Shown: piece after piece, positions 7,305-16,874 of the stretch
How the letters are laid out: every line of letters begins with the position of its first letter
How positions within the stretch are numbered: the stretch's first letter is position 1
Source of the DNA: Desulfosporosinus sp.
GTDB lineage: Bacteria > Bacillota > Desulfitobacteriia > Desulfitobacteriales > Desulfitobacteriaceae
Assembly (NCBI GenBank): GCA_003513495.1
Contig: DOPM01000038.1
Coordinates: 146,328 to 210,327, forward strand
DNA length: 64,000 bases
Reading direction: 5' to 3'
Notes under the pieces: model-generated
What the model was told of the DNA's origin: nothing
Seen by the model: the letters and a program-made list of their open reading frames with translations, nothing else
Database searches by the model: none
Made by a program: the position numbers and the translations under genes

Positions 7305-8834
7305 TTACGCCTGTACCTGAGCCTCTTCGGCAATCCCTGCCATCAATAAACCCAGTATACGTTCGTCCGCTTCTTCAACTGGTATGACCTTCATAATCCT
7401 TCCCTCGTAAAGAACTGCTATGCGATCACATACGTTGGTTAATTCTTCTAGATCCTCTGAGATTAACAAGACTCCTATACCGTTGCTGCGAGCCTCTAGG
7501 AGTTTACTATGCAAATATTCCGTTGCTCCAATGTCTAGTCCTCGAGTAGGATATGCAGCTACCAGAGCCACAGGCTTTCGTGTTATTTCCCTAGCTAATA
7601 CAACCCGCTGGATGTTTCCACCGGATAGTCTTCCTGTAGGGGTTTCGAGGGTGGGTGTTTTGATACCGTACTTTTCCACTTGGGATGAGCTGTGGGACAT
7701 TATCGTTCGGTTTTGGAGAAGGAAATGCTTAGTAAAGGGCGGTTGGTGATGGTCCTTTAAGATAAGATTTTCCCAAATACTAAAAGAAGGAATCGTCCCT
7801 ACATGTATCCGATCCTCCGGGATATACCCCAAACCCTGCTCGATAATTCTAGAGGGCGACATTTGAGTGCTTTCTTTACCGTTTAACACTATTTTACCGC
7901 GACTTGTTTTTCTTAGACCAGCAATAACTTCTGCAAGTTCTTTTTGCCCATTCCCTGAAACACCTGCAATCCCCAGAATCTCCCCTTCTCTGATCCTGAG
8001 AGAAACTCCCGCCAAGGCGTCTGTACCCTTATCCCCCCTGGCAAACACGTCTTGAAGTTCTAAGACAGGCTTGCCGGGCGAAAAAGCTCCTTCCCTACGA
8101 CAGGGAGCCATATCTCTTCCTACCATCAGCCTTGCCAGTTCTTCCTGAGAGGTCTCCCGAGTGTTAACATCGGCACATACCTCACCGTCCCGTAGTACAG
8201 TGACTCTATCACTTACAGCCATTACCTCATTAAGCTTATGACTAATTAAGATGATCGAGTTTCCTTTTTCAGACATGTTCTTAAGTAATTGGATCAGGTC
8301 ATTGGCTTCTTGGGGAGTCAGTACTGCAGTGGGCTCATCTAGAATTAGCAGGTTGGCGCCACGGTAAAGCGCTTTGACAATCTCTACACGTTGCTGTTCC
8401 CCTACACTTAACTGCCAAACATAAGCATCTGGATTAATCGCCAAACCATAAGTATCAGTAATCTCTTTTATTCGTTTGGCGGCGGTTTTTAGATCCATAA
8501 AAAAATTCTTAGACAGTCCTAAAATTACATTTTCACATACGGTAAGGGTGGGCACCAACATAAAATGTTGATGCACCATGCCAATTCCTAATTCAATAGC
8601 TTCGCTAGGGGAGTTTATCCTAACAGATTTACCGTTTAGCAAAATCTTACCTGCATCGGGTTGATAAAGTCCGTAAAGGATATTCATCAGAGTGGTTTTC
8701 CCTGCACCATTTTCACCTAAGATCGCCAGTACTTCGCCGGTTTTTAATTGGATATTGACCTTGTTATTGCTTAGGACACCAGGAAAGCGTTTAGTAATTC
8801 CACGCATTTCCAGGTGTTCAATCTTTTCTCCCAT
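7305..8834 (-). CDS. Nucleoside-type ABC importer, duplicated ATPase (NupO/YufO family), operon 1
   Basis: 509 residues with two ABC domains. The N-terminal half has Walker A GENGAGKTT, signature LSVGEQQR and Walker B LLILDEP. The C-terminal half lacks a normal Walker A (GVSGNGQK) but has LSGGNIQR and PTRGLD, the pattern typical of this sugar/nucleoside-type ATPase family. It powers import through the two permeases encoded upstream. Last gene of a leftward operon: permease, permease, lipoprotein, ATPase. ATG at 8834 with GGTGAG before it is preferred over the TTG one codon upstream. Substrate is inferred from the BmpA family (purine nucleosides), not proven. Confidence 0.9.
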   Translation of the reverse strand: MGEKIEHLEMRGITKRFPGVLSNNKVNIQLKTGEVLAILGENGAGKTTLMNILYGLYQPDAGKILLNGKSVRINSPSEAIELGIGMVHQHFMLVPTLTVCENVILGLSKNFFMDLKTAAKRIKEITDTYGLAINPDAYVWQLSVGEQQRVEIVKALYRGANLLILDEPTAVLTPQEANDLIQLLKNMSEKGNSIILISHKLNEVMAVSDRVTVLRDGEVCADVNTRETSQEELARLMVGRDMAPCRREGAFSPGKPVLELQDVFARGDKGTDALAGVSLRIREGEILGIAGVSGNGQKELAEVIAGLRKTSRGKIVLNGKESTQMSPSRIIEQGLGYIPEDRIHVGTIPSFSIWENLILKDHHQPPFTKHFLLQNRTIMSHSSSQVEKYGIKTPTLETPTGRLSGGNIQRVVLAREITRKPVALVAAYPTRGLDIGATEYLHSKLLEARSNGIGVLLISEDLEELTNVCDRIAVLYEGRIMKVIPVEEADERILGLLMAGIAEEAQVQA

Positions 8835-8847
8835 CAATACTCACCCG

Positions 8848-9867
8848 TTATTTCTTAGGTAATTCCACCTTTAATTTGCCGCTTATGATCTCCTGTTTAG
8901 CCGCTTCTACAGCTGCTTTGACCTCTGCAGGTACTTTATCCGCCAATTTTTCATTGTACTTGAACTCAATAGTTCCATCAGCCAAGGTCAATGTTAAGTG
9001 CTGACCGCCTAAAGTTCCTTGTTTTCTCAATTCAATAATTTTAGTTACGACTTTTTCCCAGTGATATACTTGGGAAGCTAAAACATGGTTCGGTGCAATA
9101 CTGCTTTGGTCCATATCCGTTGAAAGCCAGTAATTGCCTTCAGTTTCCCCAATTGCTCTAACTGCACCTACGGCTTGCTGGGAAGAACCTGTGAGAATAT
9201 CTGCACCGGCACTCATCTGAGTTTTGGCAAGATTGCCTGCCCCTACAATATCGTTGAAGGAGCCAGTATAGGCAATGCGTGTCTGAACATCTGCTTTACC
9301 CTTTGCCACGCCCTGCTGTACCCCATAGTTATACTTTACTGCATCACCGGATTCCACCGGGCCGATAATGCCAACGACGCCCGATTTAGTCATATGAGCA
9401 GCTAAAATACCTAGCAGGTATCCACCTTCCTGAGCTTGAGGATCATAGGCAAAGATATTTGGTTGAGTCGCAAAGCCGGTCCCATAGGCAAACGTTGTTT
9501 CTGGGAAATCTTTAGCTATGTCATTTAATACACTTTGATATTGGGAACCATGAGCAAAAATTATTTCATACCCCTGAGTTGCATACTGACGAATGGCTGA
9601 GCCTGCATCGACTGCATTACCCAGTTTTTCACTGATGGCAACCTCTACTTTGTCTTCACCCATGCTTTTTTGCACTTCTTTTAAACCATCTACCATGGAT
9701 TGGCCCCAAGCCATATCATCAACAGTAGCAGGAAGTACCAGGGCGATGCGAATTTTTTCCACATCCGTTTTTTGAGGGGCTGGTTCAGCTGTTGGCTTAG
9801 TTCCACATCCAGTAAAGGCCAACAATGTTAGGACAGCTAGAATTACAGATAGAACGTTCTTTTTCAT
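8848..9867 (-). CDS. BmpA/Med-family substrate-binding lipoprotein, operon 1
   Basis: 339 residues with a lipoprotein signal: basic start, hydrophobic helix and lipobox FTGC at about residue 22, so it is tethered outside the membrane. The mature part is a type I periplasmic-binding fold of the BmpA/PnrA family (IRIALVLPATVDDMAWGQS, IIFAHGSQY, GILAAHMT). It captures the ligand, expected to be a purine nucleoside, and hands it to the two permeases. The ATG at 9867 has GGAGGAG 5 nt upstream; in-frame extension to 9945 overlaps the permease gene and is unlikely. It sits between permease and ATPase genes, an unusual order for this operon type. Confidence 0.9.
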   Translation of the reverse strand: MKKNVLSVILAVLTLLAFTGCGTKPTAEPAPQKTDVEKIRIALVLPATVDDMAWGQSMVDGLKEVQKSMGEDKVEVAISEKLGNAVDAGSAIRQYATQGYEIIFAHGSQYQSVLNDIAKDFPETTFAYGTGFATQPNIFAYDPQAQEGGYLLGILAAHMTKSGVVGIIGPVESGDAVKYNYGVQQGVAKGKADVQTRIAYTGSFNDIVGAGNLAKTQMSAGADILTGSSQQAVGAVRAIGETEGNYWLSTDMDQSSIAPNHVLASQVYHWEKVVTKIIELRKQGTLGGQHLTLTLADGTIEFKYNEKLADKVPAEVKAAVEAAKQEIISGKLKVELPKK

Positions 9868-9893
9868 AATTTTCTCCTCCTTTATTTTTATAA

Positions 9894-10829
9894 TTAACCT
9901 CTGGTACCGCGTTGGAAGGGTTTGCCAAGCGCTGCCGGTGCCCAAACGCGTCCATAGGAAATTGCTAGAGCAATGATCGTTACCAAATAAGGTAATATTA
10001 CTGCCAACTCATAGGGGAAATTGATCCCCAAGACTTGCACCATACTCTGAAAGGAATCCGCCATACTAAACAGGAGTGAACCCAGCAAAATACCCCAGGG
10101 ACTCCACCGTCCGAAATAAACTAAGGCGATAGCAATAAAACCTCTGCCAGCGGTAATATTATCAGCGTACATATTGGCTTGGCCAATGGTTAAGAAAGCT
10201 CCGGCCAGGGCCGCTAACATACCTCCTAAAATCAGACACTCATATCGGATTCGTACTACACTTACTCCCAAGGTATCAGCTGCTTCCGGTTTATTGCCTA
10301 CTGCTCGAACATTGAGACCCCAACTCGTTTTATAAAGTATCAATCCGGACAATGGTACCAATAGAAACGCTGTATAAACCAGCCCATTGTGATTAAAGAG
10401 TACTGGACCAATGATCGGAATGTTACTCAGCAGTGGAATAGCTATTGGTTTTAATCCATCGATCGATGTAACCCCTCCTACATAAAGACGGAAAAGTAAA
10501 CCAGACAGTCCCCAGCCAAACATATAAAGTCCTATTCCACTAATTCCTTGTTCTGCTTTGAAGGTTACGCTGACTACGGCCATGATTAAGCCCATTAAAG
10601 CTCCTATGGCTAGGCTTATTGCTATACCTAAGAGAGGGGTTCCTAGTTGGAGAGTCGCATAAAAGCCCGCAAAAGCGCCCATCATCATGATTCCTTCCAC
10701 TCCTAGGTTATAAACACCCGAGCGCTGGACAAACATCTCCCCCAAGGCTGCTAAAAGAAACGGGGTGGCGAGACGGATTCCAGTGGCTAAAATGATGACA
10801 ATAATATCTGCACTCATGACTCCATCCAT
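9894..10829 (-). CDS. Nucleoside-type ABC importer permease (YufQ/NupQ-like), operon 1
   Basis: 311 residues, about eight to ten membrane helices, with the BPD_transp_2 permease signatures LGEMFVQRSGVYNLGVEGIMMMGAF near residue 30 and AVGNKPEAADTLGVSV near 180 (the cytoplasmic EAA-like loop that contacts the ATPase). Begins directly after the stop of the upstream permease (10830), with AAGGTGG 7 nt before the ATG; clearly translationally coupled. Forms the membrane channel with the 378-aa permease. Confidence 0.9.
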   Translation of the reverse strand: MDGVMSADIIVIILATGIRLATPFLLAALGEMFVQRSGVYNLGVEGIMMMGAFAGFYATLQLGTPLLGIAISLAIGALMGLIMAVVSVTFKAEQGISGIGLYMFGWGLSGLLFRLYVGGVTSIDGLKPIAIPLLSNIPIIGPVLFNHNGLVYTAFLLVPLSGLILYKTSWGLNVRAVGNKPEAADTLGVSVVRIRYECLILGGMLAALAGAFLTIGQANMYADNITAGRGFIAIALVYFGRWSPWGILLGSLLFSMADSFQSMVQVLGINFPYELAVILPYLVTIIALAISYGRVWAPAALGKPFQRGTRG

Positions 10830-11966
10830 TTACTTGCCACCTTCCCCGTCAGCTTTTTCCCCAAACAACTTAGCCTTTATTCGGGCTCCGAAGTCTGGGT
10901 TCTGTAAGAAGTAATCACTTGATACCACAAATAAAACCACTAGCCCTTGGATTACCATGATCATTGCCGCTGGAATGTTAACAGCCCTTTGCATCATGTC
11001 TGCTCCTACAAGTAAGGCACCAAATAGCACTGAGGCTGGTATAGTACCTAGCGGATGCAAACGACCGAAAAGTGCAGCAACGATGCCACTAAATCCGTAC
11101 CCCGCAGATAATCCCTCCAAAGATCGATGATGGACTCCTGCTACTTCAACCACACCAGCAAGTCCAGCCATCCCTCCGGCTAAGGCCATGGCTAAAACTA
11201 AGTACCATTCTACTCTAATGCCAGCATACCTGGCAGCCTCAGGTCCTGCACCAACAGCCCTCATCCGATATCCACTACTTGTTTTCCATAAAAACACATA
11301 CACCAAAACAGCCAACAAGAGCGCGAAAATTAAACCTGAGTGAATCCTAGTCCCGGGTATAAGTTTGCTCAACCAGATATGTTCAGGGATCAACGCTGTT
11401 TGGGGTACGCCTGTACCGTAAGAGACCTCTTTTGGGTCAATTAACGGTCCACGTATTAGAAACAAATATATCTGTAGAGCAATTTGATTGAGCATTACCG
11501 TACTGAGTATTTCATTTACAGAAAGTCGTGCCTTCAGCCACCCGGCAATACCACCCCAAAGCCCCCCACAAGTCGCTCCTGCCAAAAATACCAAGGGAAG
11601 GAGCATGACTGCCGGAAGATCCGGCAAAGAAGTGGCAACAGCAGTTGCCCCTATAGCCCCTGCTAAAATCTGTCCTTCAGCACCAATGTTGATAATTCCG
11701 CTACGGAAGGAAATGACAATTCCTAATCCCACTAAGAGCAAAGGAACTGCTCGCACTAAGGTCTCAGTGATTCCAAATTTATCACTAAAGGGGCCTGAAA
11801 ACATCACTCCATAAGCTTTAACTGGATCCGACTTGGCTAAGAGTAGAAATAAAGCACCTACTAGTAATGCCCCCACCAGGGCAGAAATCAAGACCATAAT
11901 TTGTTTGAAGACTCCATTATAATTTGAACTCAACGATCTACAACTCCATCCTGTCTGGAAATTCAA
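10830..11966 (-). CDS. Nucleoside-type ABC importer permease (YufP/NupP-like), operon 1
   Basis: 378 residues, multiple membrane helices, with family motifs RSGIINIGAEGQILAGAIGA near 88 and AVGAGPEAARYAGI near 235. First gene of operon 1. The start is a TTG at 11966 with AGGTGAGG 8 nt upstream. A hydrophilic N-terminus of about 20 residues precedes the first helix, so a slightly later start is possible. The gene follows a 140-nt leader that contains an intrinsic terminator (12046-12090), so read-through of that terminator probably sets expression of the whole operon. Confidence 0.88.
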   Translation of the reverse strand: MNFQTGWSCRSLSSNYNGVFKQIMVLISALVGALLVGALFLLLAKSDPVKAYGVMFSGPFSDKFGITETLVRAVPLLLVGLGIVISFRSGIINIGAEGQILAGAIGATAVATSLPDLPAVMLLPLVFLAGATCGGLWGGIAGWLKARLSVNEILSTVMLNQIALQIYLFLIRGPLIDPKEVSYGTGVPQTALIPEHIWLSKLIPGTRIHSGLIFALLLAVLVYVFLWKTSSGYRMRAVGAGPEAARYAGIRVEWYLVLAMALAGGMAGLAGVVEVAGVHHRSLEGLSAGYGFSGIVAALFGRLHPLGTIPASVLFGALLVGADMMQRAVNIPAAMIMVIQGLVVLFVVSSDYFLQNPDFGARIKAKLFGEKADGEGGK

Positions 11967-12045
11967 ATATATATGTCCTCACCTTAATACCCTAAACTTT
12001 AACCAATTTAAGTCTCATAGGAGTTGTAACGATTCACCCCTTCCT

Positions 12046-12090
12046 AAAAAAAAAAGCTTCAAAGAGAAGATAAAAATCCCTAGAAAGCTT
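12046..12090 (-). terminator. Leader terminator/attenuator of BmpA operon 1
   Basis: On the minus strand, AAGCTTTCTAGGG pairs with the later GAAGCTT and is followed by a run of ten T. It lies between the promoter (12113-12141) and the first gene, so it would stop most transcripts unless something interferes. The 17-mer CTAGAAAGCTTCATTGC (12080-12096, plus strand) is identical in the leader of operon 2. No known riboswitch consensus is recognised. Confidence 0.6.
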
Positions 12091-12112
12091 CATTGCTCTA
12101 AATTCTTCCATA

Positions 12113-12141
12113 ATTATAGTATCAATTCTATAAAAATGCAA
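12113..12141 (-). promoter_or_regulatory. Sigma-A promoter of BmpA operon 1
   Basis: Minus strand TTGCAT, 17 nt, TATAAT. Transcription should begin near 12106, giving a leader of about 140 nt before the TTG start. Confidence 0.65.
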
Positions 12142-12270
12142 TAATTTCTTAGTATGTGTAAATTTACTTCTCTTTACTCATTTATCTATATGTGTATCAT
12201 TTTATAATAAAAATTAATGAGGATTTAAGTTGGAATAATATAAATTTATAAACAATTTCGATTATTCCTA

Positions 12271-12299
12271 TTACATTCTACCTAGAAGTATGATAAAAT
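12271..12299 (+). promoter_or_regulatory. Possible promoter of the CoA-transferase gene
   Basis: TTACAT, 17 nt, TAAAAT, about 110 nt upstream of the start. Weak -35, so only a candidate. Confidence 0.35.
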
Positions 12300-12407
12300 T
12301 TACATTAATGAATTGTCATTCAGTTAATACATGCCTAAACAGAAGGTAATTAGTCTGAGATACTCTCATTTTCTGTAACTTGTCGGAAATGGTAGGTGGC
12401 TATTCAA

Positions 12408-14636
12408 ATGAAGGAAAACTCGGGAATGATCTATGACGATGTAAAAAAATGTGTCGACGATGTTATTAGCTACATAGGGAAGGATATAACCTATGCTATG
12501 ACCCTTGCCCTAGGTAAACCAGTACTTTTTATCAACGAGCTTTACAGTCGCGCAAAAAAGGATCCCGAAATCAAACTTAAAATTATTACCGCTCTTTCTC
12601 TAGAAATACCTAAAGGCAGCTCTGAACTCGAACGTCGCTTAATGCAACCTATTGTCGATAAAGTTTTTGCTGGCGTTCCCGAATTTGACTATATGCTTGA
12701 TTTTAGAGCAGGCACCCTTCCTAAAAATGTCGAAGTCTTTGAATTCTACTCTAAGGCAGGTTCTATTCTAAATAATCCTGAAGCTCAGCAGCATCATTTG
12801 TCTTCGCACTACACTCATGTCGTTCGAGATGCTATAGCCCTTGGAGCGAACGTCTTCGGTGAGCTTATTAGTTATCGAGAAATTGATGGCAAAATCAAGT
12901 ACTCAATGGCCTGTAATCCGGATATCTGCCTGGAAACTATACGGTTATTTAATGAGAAAAAGGCCAAGGGTGAAAAGGTTCTTGTCATAGGGGAAGCAAA
13001 CAAAAAGCTGCCCTTTATGTATGGAGATGCAGTCGTGGAAGCTGAAAACTACGATATGATTCTAAAGGGCCCTCAATTTGACTATGAGCTTTTCTGTCCT
13101 CCTAAAGATTCCGTTTCCCTATCCGACCATATGATTGGTATCAATGTAAGCCCTTTAATCAAAGACGGTGGCACAATCCAGGTGGGGATTGGTGCTCTCG
13201 GTGATGCAATTGTTTCGGGACTCATAATGCGCAATGAACATAATGCTTTATATCAAGAAATTCTGGAAAAATCCGGTATAAAAAAACGCTATAAGAATTT
13301 AATCTTAAACTGGGGAGATACAGGTCGATTCGAAAAGGGGCTTTATGGTTCTTCAGAGATGTTTGTTGATGCCTTTATGCAGATGTACAAGAGCAAGATC
13401 CTCAAACGGAAAGTTTTTGACAGCATCCCCCTTATGAAATTAATCAATTCTGGGAAGCTCGCTCCTGATAACATTCCACCTGACATCATAGACCAACTCC
13501 TTGAGATGAAGGCTGTGCATAGAAAACTAAAGGCCAAGGACTTCGCATTTCTCACTGAATTCGGAATCCTAAAAAAAGGCCTATCCTATGAAGACTATAC
13601 CATTATCGACGGAGAGAATCGCTATTCTGCCGATATGAATAAGGAGAAAAACAGACAAGAGATTAGAAAACTACTTGGAAAGGAACTTCTCAAGGGCACA
13701 GTGATACTGGGAGCATTCTTCTTGGGTCCTAAATCCTTCTATCAAGCCCTTAACGATATGAGCGAAGAGGAACGACAACTTTTTGCAATGTCCGGCGTCG
13801 AGACAGTCAATCAACTTTACGGTGGAGAGGAATTACGAACCCTACAAAGGAAGAATGCCCGCTTTGTAAATACTGGCATGGTAGCCACGGTCTTTGGAGC
13901 AATTGCATCAGATCAACTCGAGAATGGACTAGTTGTCAGCGGAATTGGTGGACAATATAACTTTGTGGCTATGGGACATGTCCTTCCCGATGCTAGGATT
14001 ATTATCATGATCAAAAGCACAAAGGGTTCAGGTAAAAGTCTTAAGTCCAATATAGTCTTTAGCTATGGCCATTGTTCTATCCCTAAACATATGAGAGATA
14101 TCGTGGTTACGGAATATGGGATCGCTGACATTCGAAGCAAACCGGAACAAGAAGTTATCGCCGAAATGATCAATATTGCTGATTCTAGGTTCCAACCTCA
14201 GTTAGTTGAACAGGCCAAGAAGGCAGGAAAACTTCCCCTAGATTATGAAATTCCGGAAGAGTATAGGAATAACACACCGGAAAAAATTTCCGCTCTCCTT
14301 AAGCCCTATCAGTCTCAAGGACTTTTTCCACAATTCCCCTTTGGTACAGAATTAACCGAGGTTGATGTTAGCCTAGTCAGGGCCTTGAAGGGCTTAAAGG
14401 GACTCGCAAAGGGAAATAGAAGCAAACTTATCAAAGGAATGGCATTAGAATTATTCCGACCGATCCCCAAAACAGCTCAGCACTATTTGGACAGGATGAA
14501 ACTCCTCCACCCTTCTTCTACTAATGAGAGAATCCTGAGAAAGGTTGTTGTCTTTGCCCTTAGAAGTGCTAACATCCTCCAATCTTCCGAGAATCCTCTT
14601 CCCCTACAAGCTTCTACCCGTGTAGAATCTAAGTAA
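12408..14636 (+). CDS. Large acetyl-CoA hydrolase/CoA-transferase family protein
   Basis: 742 residues. The C-terminal half (about 430-660) carries acetyl-CoA hydrolase/transferase C-terminal domain features: VSGIGGQYNFVAMGHVLPDARI, then SNIVFSYGHCSIPKHMRDIVVTEYGIADI split over two strands. The N-terminal part has a degenerate CoA-transferase half (VGIGALGDAIVSGL near 255). Relatives swap CoA between short-chain acyl-CoAs and free acids, or hydrolyse them; the substrate cannot be read here. It is longer than typical 430-residue members because of about 200 extra N-terminal residues. ATG at 12408 has AGGTGG 7 nt upstream; a GTG at 12396 is possible but has a poorer site. It lies alone between two leftward ABC operons. 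Confidence 0.8.
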   Translation: MKENSGMIYDDVKKCVDDVISYIGKDITYAMTLALGKPVLFINELYSRAKKDPEIKLKIITALSLEIPKGSSELERRLMQPIVDKVFAGVPEFDYMLDFRAGTLPKNVEVFEFYSKAGSILNNPEAQQHHLSSHYTHVVRDAIALGANVFGELISYREIDGKIKYSMACNPDICLETIRLFNEKKAKGEKVLVIGEANKKLPFMYGDAVVEAENYDMILKGPQFDYELFCPPKDSVSLSDHMIGINVSPLIKDGGTIQVGIGALGDAIVSGLIMRNEHNALYQEILEKSGIKKRYKNLILNWGDTGRFEKGLYGSSEMFVDAFMQMYKSKILKRKVFDSIPLMKLINSGKLAPDNIPPDIIDQLLEMKAVHRKLKAKDFAFLTEFGILKKGLSYEDYTIIDGENRYSADMNKEKNRQEIRKLLGKELLKGTVILGAFFLGPKSFYQALNDMSEEERQLFAMSGVETVNQLYGGEELRTLQRKNARFVNTGMVATVFGAIASDQLENGLVVSGIGGQYNFVAMGHVLPDARIIIMIKSTKGSGKSLKSNIVFSYGHCSIPKHMRDIVVTEYGIADIRSKPEQEVIAEMINIADSRFQPQLVEQAKKAGKLPLDYEIPEEYRNNTPEKISALLKPYQSQGLFPQFPFGTELTEVDVSLVRALKGLKGLAKGNRSKLIKGMALELFRPIPKTAQHYLDRMKLLHPSSTNERILRKVVVFALRSANILQSSENPLPLQASTRVESK

Positions 14637-14649
14637 GAATCTTGTCGTT

Positions 14650-14750
14650 GCTATGAAAGCCACTCAACCGCTATGTCATCCTTAAGGAGGCACGACTGAA
14701 GGATCTGTATCCCTCGCTGCGTAAGATCCTTCGCTGCGCTCAGGATGACA
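14650..14750 (+). repeat. Dispersed repeat family A, copy 2
   Basis: Flank TTGCTATGAAAGCCACTCAA, then GTCATCC and AAGGAGGCACGACTGAAGG, ending CGCTCAGGATGACAT. It starts about 15 bases after the stop of the CoA-transferase gene. Confidence 0.75.
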
Positions 14751-14783
14751 TGGGTGAAATGCTTTCCTGATAGTAGAGCAAAA

Positions 14784-14820
14784 ACACGCCTATGAGTATC
14801 GCAAATACTCGTAGGCGTGT
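14784..14820 (-). terminator. Terminator of BmpA operon 2
   Basis: Long stem ACACGCCTA-GAGTAT / ATACTC-TAGGCGTGT followed on the minus strand by TTTTTG. Placed 40 nt after the last permease stop. Confidence 0.85.
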
Positions 14821-14859
14821 CTCTTTGGTTAACTTCACTTTCTAATCCATATTAAAGAA

Positions 14860-15792
14860 CTACCTCTCTTCTCGGTCATAGGGTAGACCTAACGCACCAG
14901 GCTCAGACAAGCGTCCTTTCTGGCGTGCAACCACAAAGACTAAGATTAGAACTGTAAACAAGTAGGGCAGCATCTTTAAGAAAAAGGGCGACATTTGAAT
15001 GCCCAAGACTTGCAGTCGGAATCCAAGGGCATCAATCCCACCAAACAAGTAGGCACCCATCAACGCTCGCCAAGGATTCCATAGAGCAAAGATAACCAGA
15101 GCTACTGCAATCCAGCCTCGTCCTGCCGTCATATTTTCCAACCAACTAGGGGCATAGGCGAGGGATAAGTAGGCTCCCCCGATTCCCCCTAAGGCTCCGC
15201 CTGCCACAACGTAGATATATCTTAGGTAAAATACGTTTAAACCAAGGGCGTCCATTGCTGCTGGATTTTCCCCTAAAGCTCTAAGGTTTAATCCCGGTCT
15301 GGTGTGATACATGTAGTACCAGATCAGCAGCACCAGCAAATAGCTGATATACACTAAGGCATCATGTTGAAAGAATATGGGGCCAATGAACGGTATATCT
15401 GCCAAGGGACCTAAGGGCATCGCTGTAAAGGGTTTCTCTACTGGAATTCCGATATAAGCCTTACCTAAGTAACCGCTAAACCCAGTACCGAAAATTGTTA
15501 AAGCCAAACCACTGACGACTTGATTCGCTCGCAGTGTAATGGTTAGGAAAGCGTGAATGAGAGCCACCGCTCCGCCAGCCAGCATAGAGGCTAGCACACC
15601 AAACCAAGGGTTGCCTGTGGTTACTGCCACCATAAACCCTGCCACTGCTCCCACCAGCATAATACCTTCAACACCCAGATTGATAATTCCAGCTCGTTCA
15701 GTGATGAGTTCGCCCAAGGCAGCATAGAGGATTGGTGTCCCGGCAATCACTGCAGCTGCCAATAAAGGGATTAAGAATTCTTGAATGCTCAC
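14860..15792 (-). CDS. Nucleoside-type ABC importer permease (YufQ/NupQ-like), operon 2
   Basis: 310 residues, about eight to ten membrane helices. Signatures LGELITERAGIINLGVEGIM near residue 28 and ALGENPAAMDALGLNV near 178 mark the BPD_transp_2 family. It starts with GTG and overlaps the preceding permease by 4 nt, so translation is coupled. Last gene of the operon lipoprotein-ATPase-permease-permease, the same order as B. subtilis yufNOPQ. It is a paralogue of the 311-aa permease at 9894-10829. Confidence 0.9.
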   Translation of the reverse strand: MSIQEFLIPLLAAAVIAGTPILYAALGELITERAGIINLGVEGIMLVGAVAGFMVAVTTGNPWFGVLASMLAGGAVALIHAFLTITLRANQVVSGLALTIFGTGFSGYLGKAYIGIPVEKPFTAMPLGPLADIPFIGPIFFQHDALVYISYLLVLLIWYYMYHTRPGLNLRALGENPAAMDALGLNVFYLRYIYVVAGGALGGIGGAYLSLAYAPSWLENMTAGRGWIAVALVIFALWNPWRALMGAYLFGGIDALGFRLQVLGIQMSPFFLKMLPYLFTVLILVFVVARQKGRLSEPGALGLPYDREER

Positions 15793-16874
15793 TTGCTCAA
15801 TTCCTCTCCTTTCTGGCCGAACAGTTTCACTCGGTAGTTCGTAAGAATTTCCCCTCCGAGGACGAAGAAAAGGATCGATCCCTGGAGCATTGTCGCTACG
15901 GCGGCAGGCACACCCTCTACTTGCACTGCGTATCCTCCCACTTGCAGTGCTCCAAACAGCACTGAGACTATGAGGATGGCCACGGGGTTAAGTTTACTGA
16001 GCCAGGCAATAATTATGGCCGTATATCCATACCCCGGACTAATTCCATGTTGCAGCTTACCAATAATGCCACTGACTTCAGCCATACCCGCTAACCCTGA
16101 AATTGCTCCACTTAAGAACATCACCAACAGAATATTACGTTTGATACTCATGCCGGCATAACGCGCGGCTCGTTCACTGGAACCAATAACATTGATGCTG
16201 TATCCCCAACGAGAATACTTGAAAACGACTGCTAGGATAACTGCCAAGGCTAAAGCAAAAAACAACCCGGTATGAATACGAGAATCGCCCAGACCAGGCA
16301 ATCGTGCAGCCTCCGAAAACGATGCGGTTATTGGAAAATTGGATCCATCCGGGTCTCTCCATGGACCGTAGACCAAAAAGTCCACCCACAGGATTGCTAC
16401 GTAATTGAGCATCAGGGTCGTAATAATTTCATTGACCTTCCAAATCGCCCTGGGAATAGCGGTTAGAAGGGCCCACAGTCCGCCAGCGATCATGCCAAGC
16501 ATAATCATTCCCGGCAGCATAAAGTAGACTGGCAGGGAAGGGTATGTGAGGGGCAGCCATGTCGCTGCCATAGCCCCCATGTAGAATTGACCTTCTGCGC
16601 CAATGTTCCATAGCTTCATTTTAAAGGCCAAGGAAACCCCTAAAGAGGTTAACATCAGCGGAATAGCCTTAACCATAGTCTCGGTTAGTCCATACTTTGA
16701 GCCCAAGCTGTCTTCAAACATAAGCAAATATATAGTCAACGGTTCTTCTCCGGTAAGAACTAGGAAGATCCCTCCCAACAACAGAGCCAATAACACGGAA
16801 ATCAAAGGGATGATGAAAACCATCACCGGCGATGGGGCAAGGCGTTTTTCCAATTTAAATGTGAGCCGGTTCAT
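15789..16874 (-). CDS. Nucleoside-type ABC importer permease (YufP/NupP-like), operon 2
   Basis: 361 residues with multiple membrane helices. Motifs KLWNIGAEGQFYMGAMAATW near residue 88 and VIGSSERAARYAGM near 230 match the longer permease of BmpA-type importers. Its start lies inside the end of the ATPase gene (20-nt overlap), so the genes are tightly coupled. Pairs with the 310-aa permease to form the channel. Confidence 0.9.
   Translation of the reverse strand: MNRLTFKLEKRLAPSPVMVFIIPLISVLLALLLGGIFLVLTGEEPLTIYLLMFEDSLGSKYGLTETMVKAIPLMLTSLGVSLAFKMKLWNIGAEGQFYMGAMAATWLPLTYPSLPVYFMLPGMIMLGMIAGGLWALLTAIPRAIWKVNEIITTLMLNYVAILWVDFLVYGPWRDPDGSNFPITASFSEAARLPGLGDSRIHTGLFFALALAVILAVVFKYSRWGYSINVIGSSERAARYAGMSIKRNILLVMFLSGAISGLAGMAEVSGIIGKLQHGISPGYGYTAIIIAWLSKLNPVAILIVSVLFGALQVGGYAVQVEGVPAAVATMLQGSILFFVLGGEILTNYRVKLFGQKGEELSK

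Noticed and set aside
11484..11814. Plus-strand frames opposite the operon 1 permease
   Set aside because: They are antisense shadows of a clearly coding permease gene; the many other antisense frames in this window were left out for the same reason.
11967..12141. Purine riboswitch in front of BmpA operon 1
   Set aside because: The conserved purine-aptamer loops are absent and the leader before the terminator is too short.
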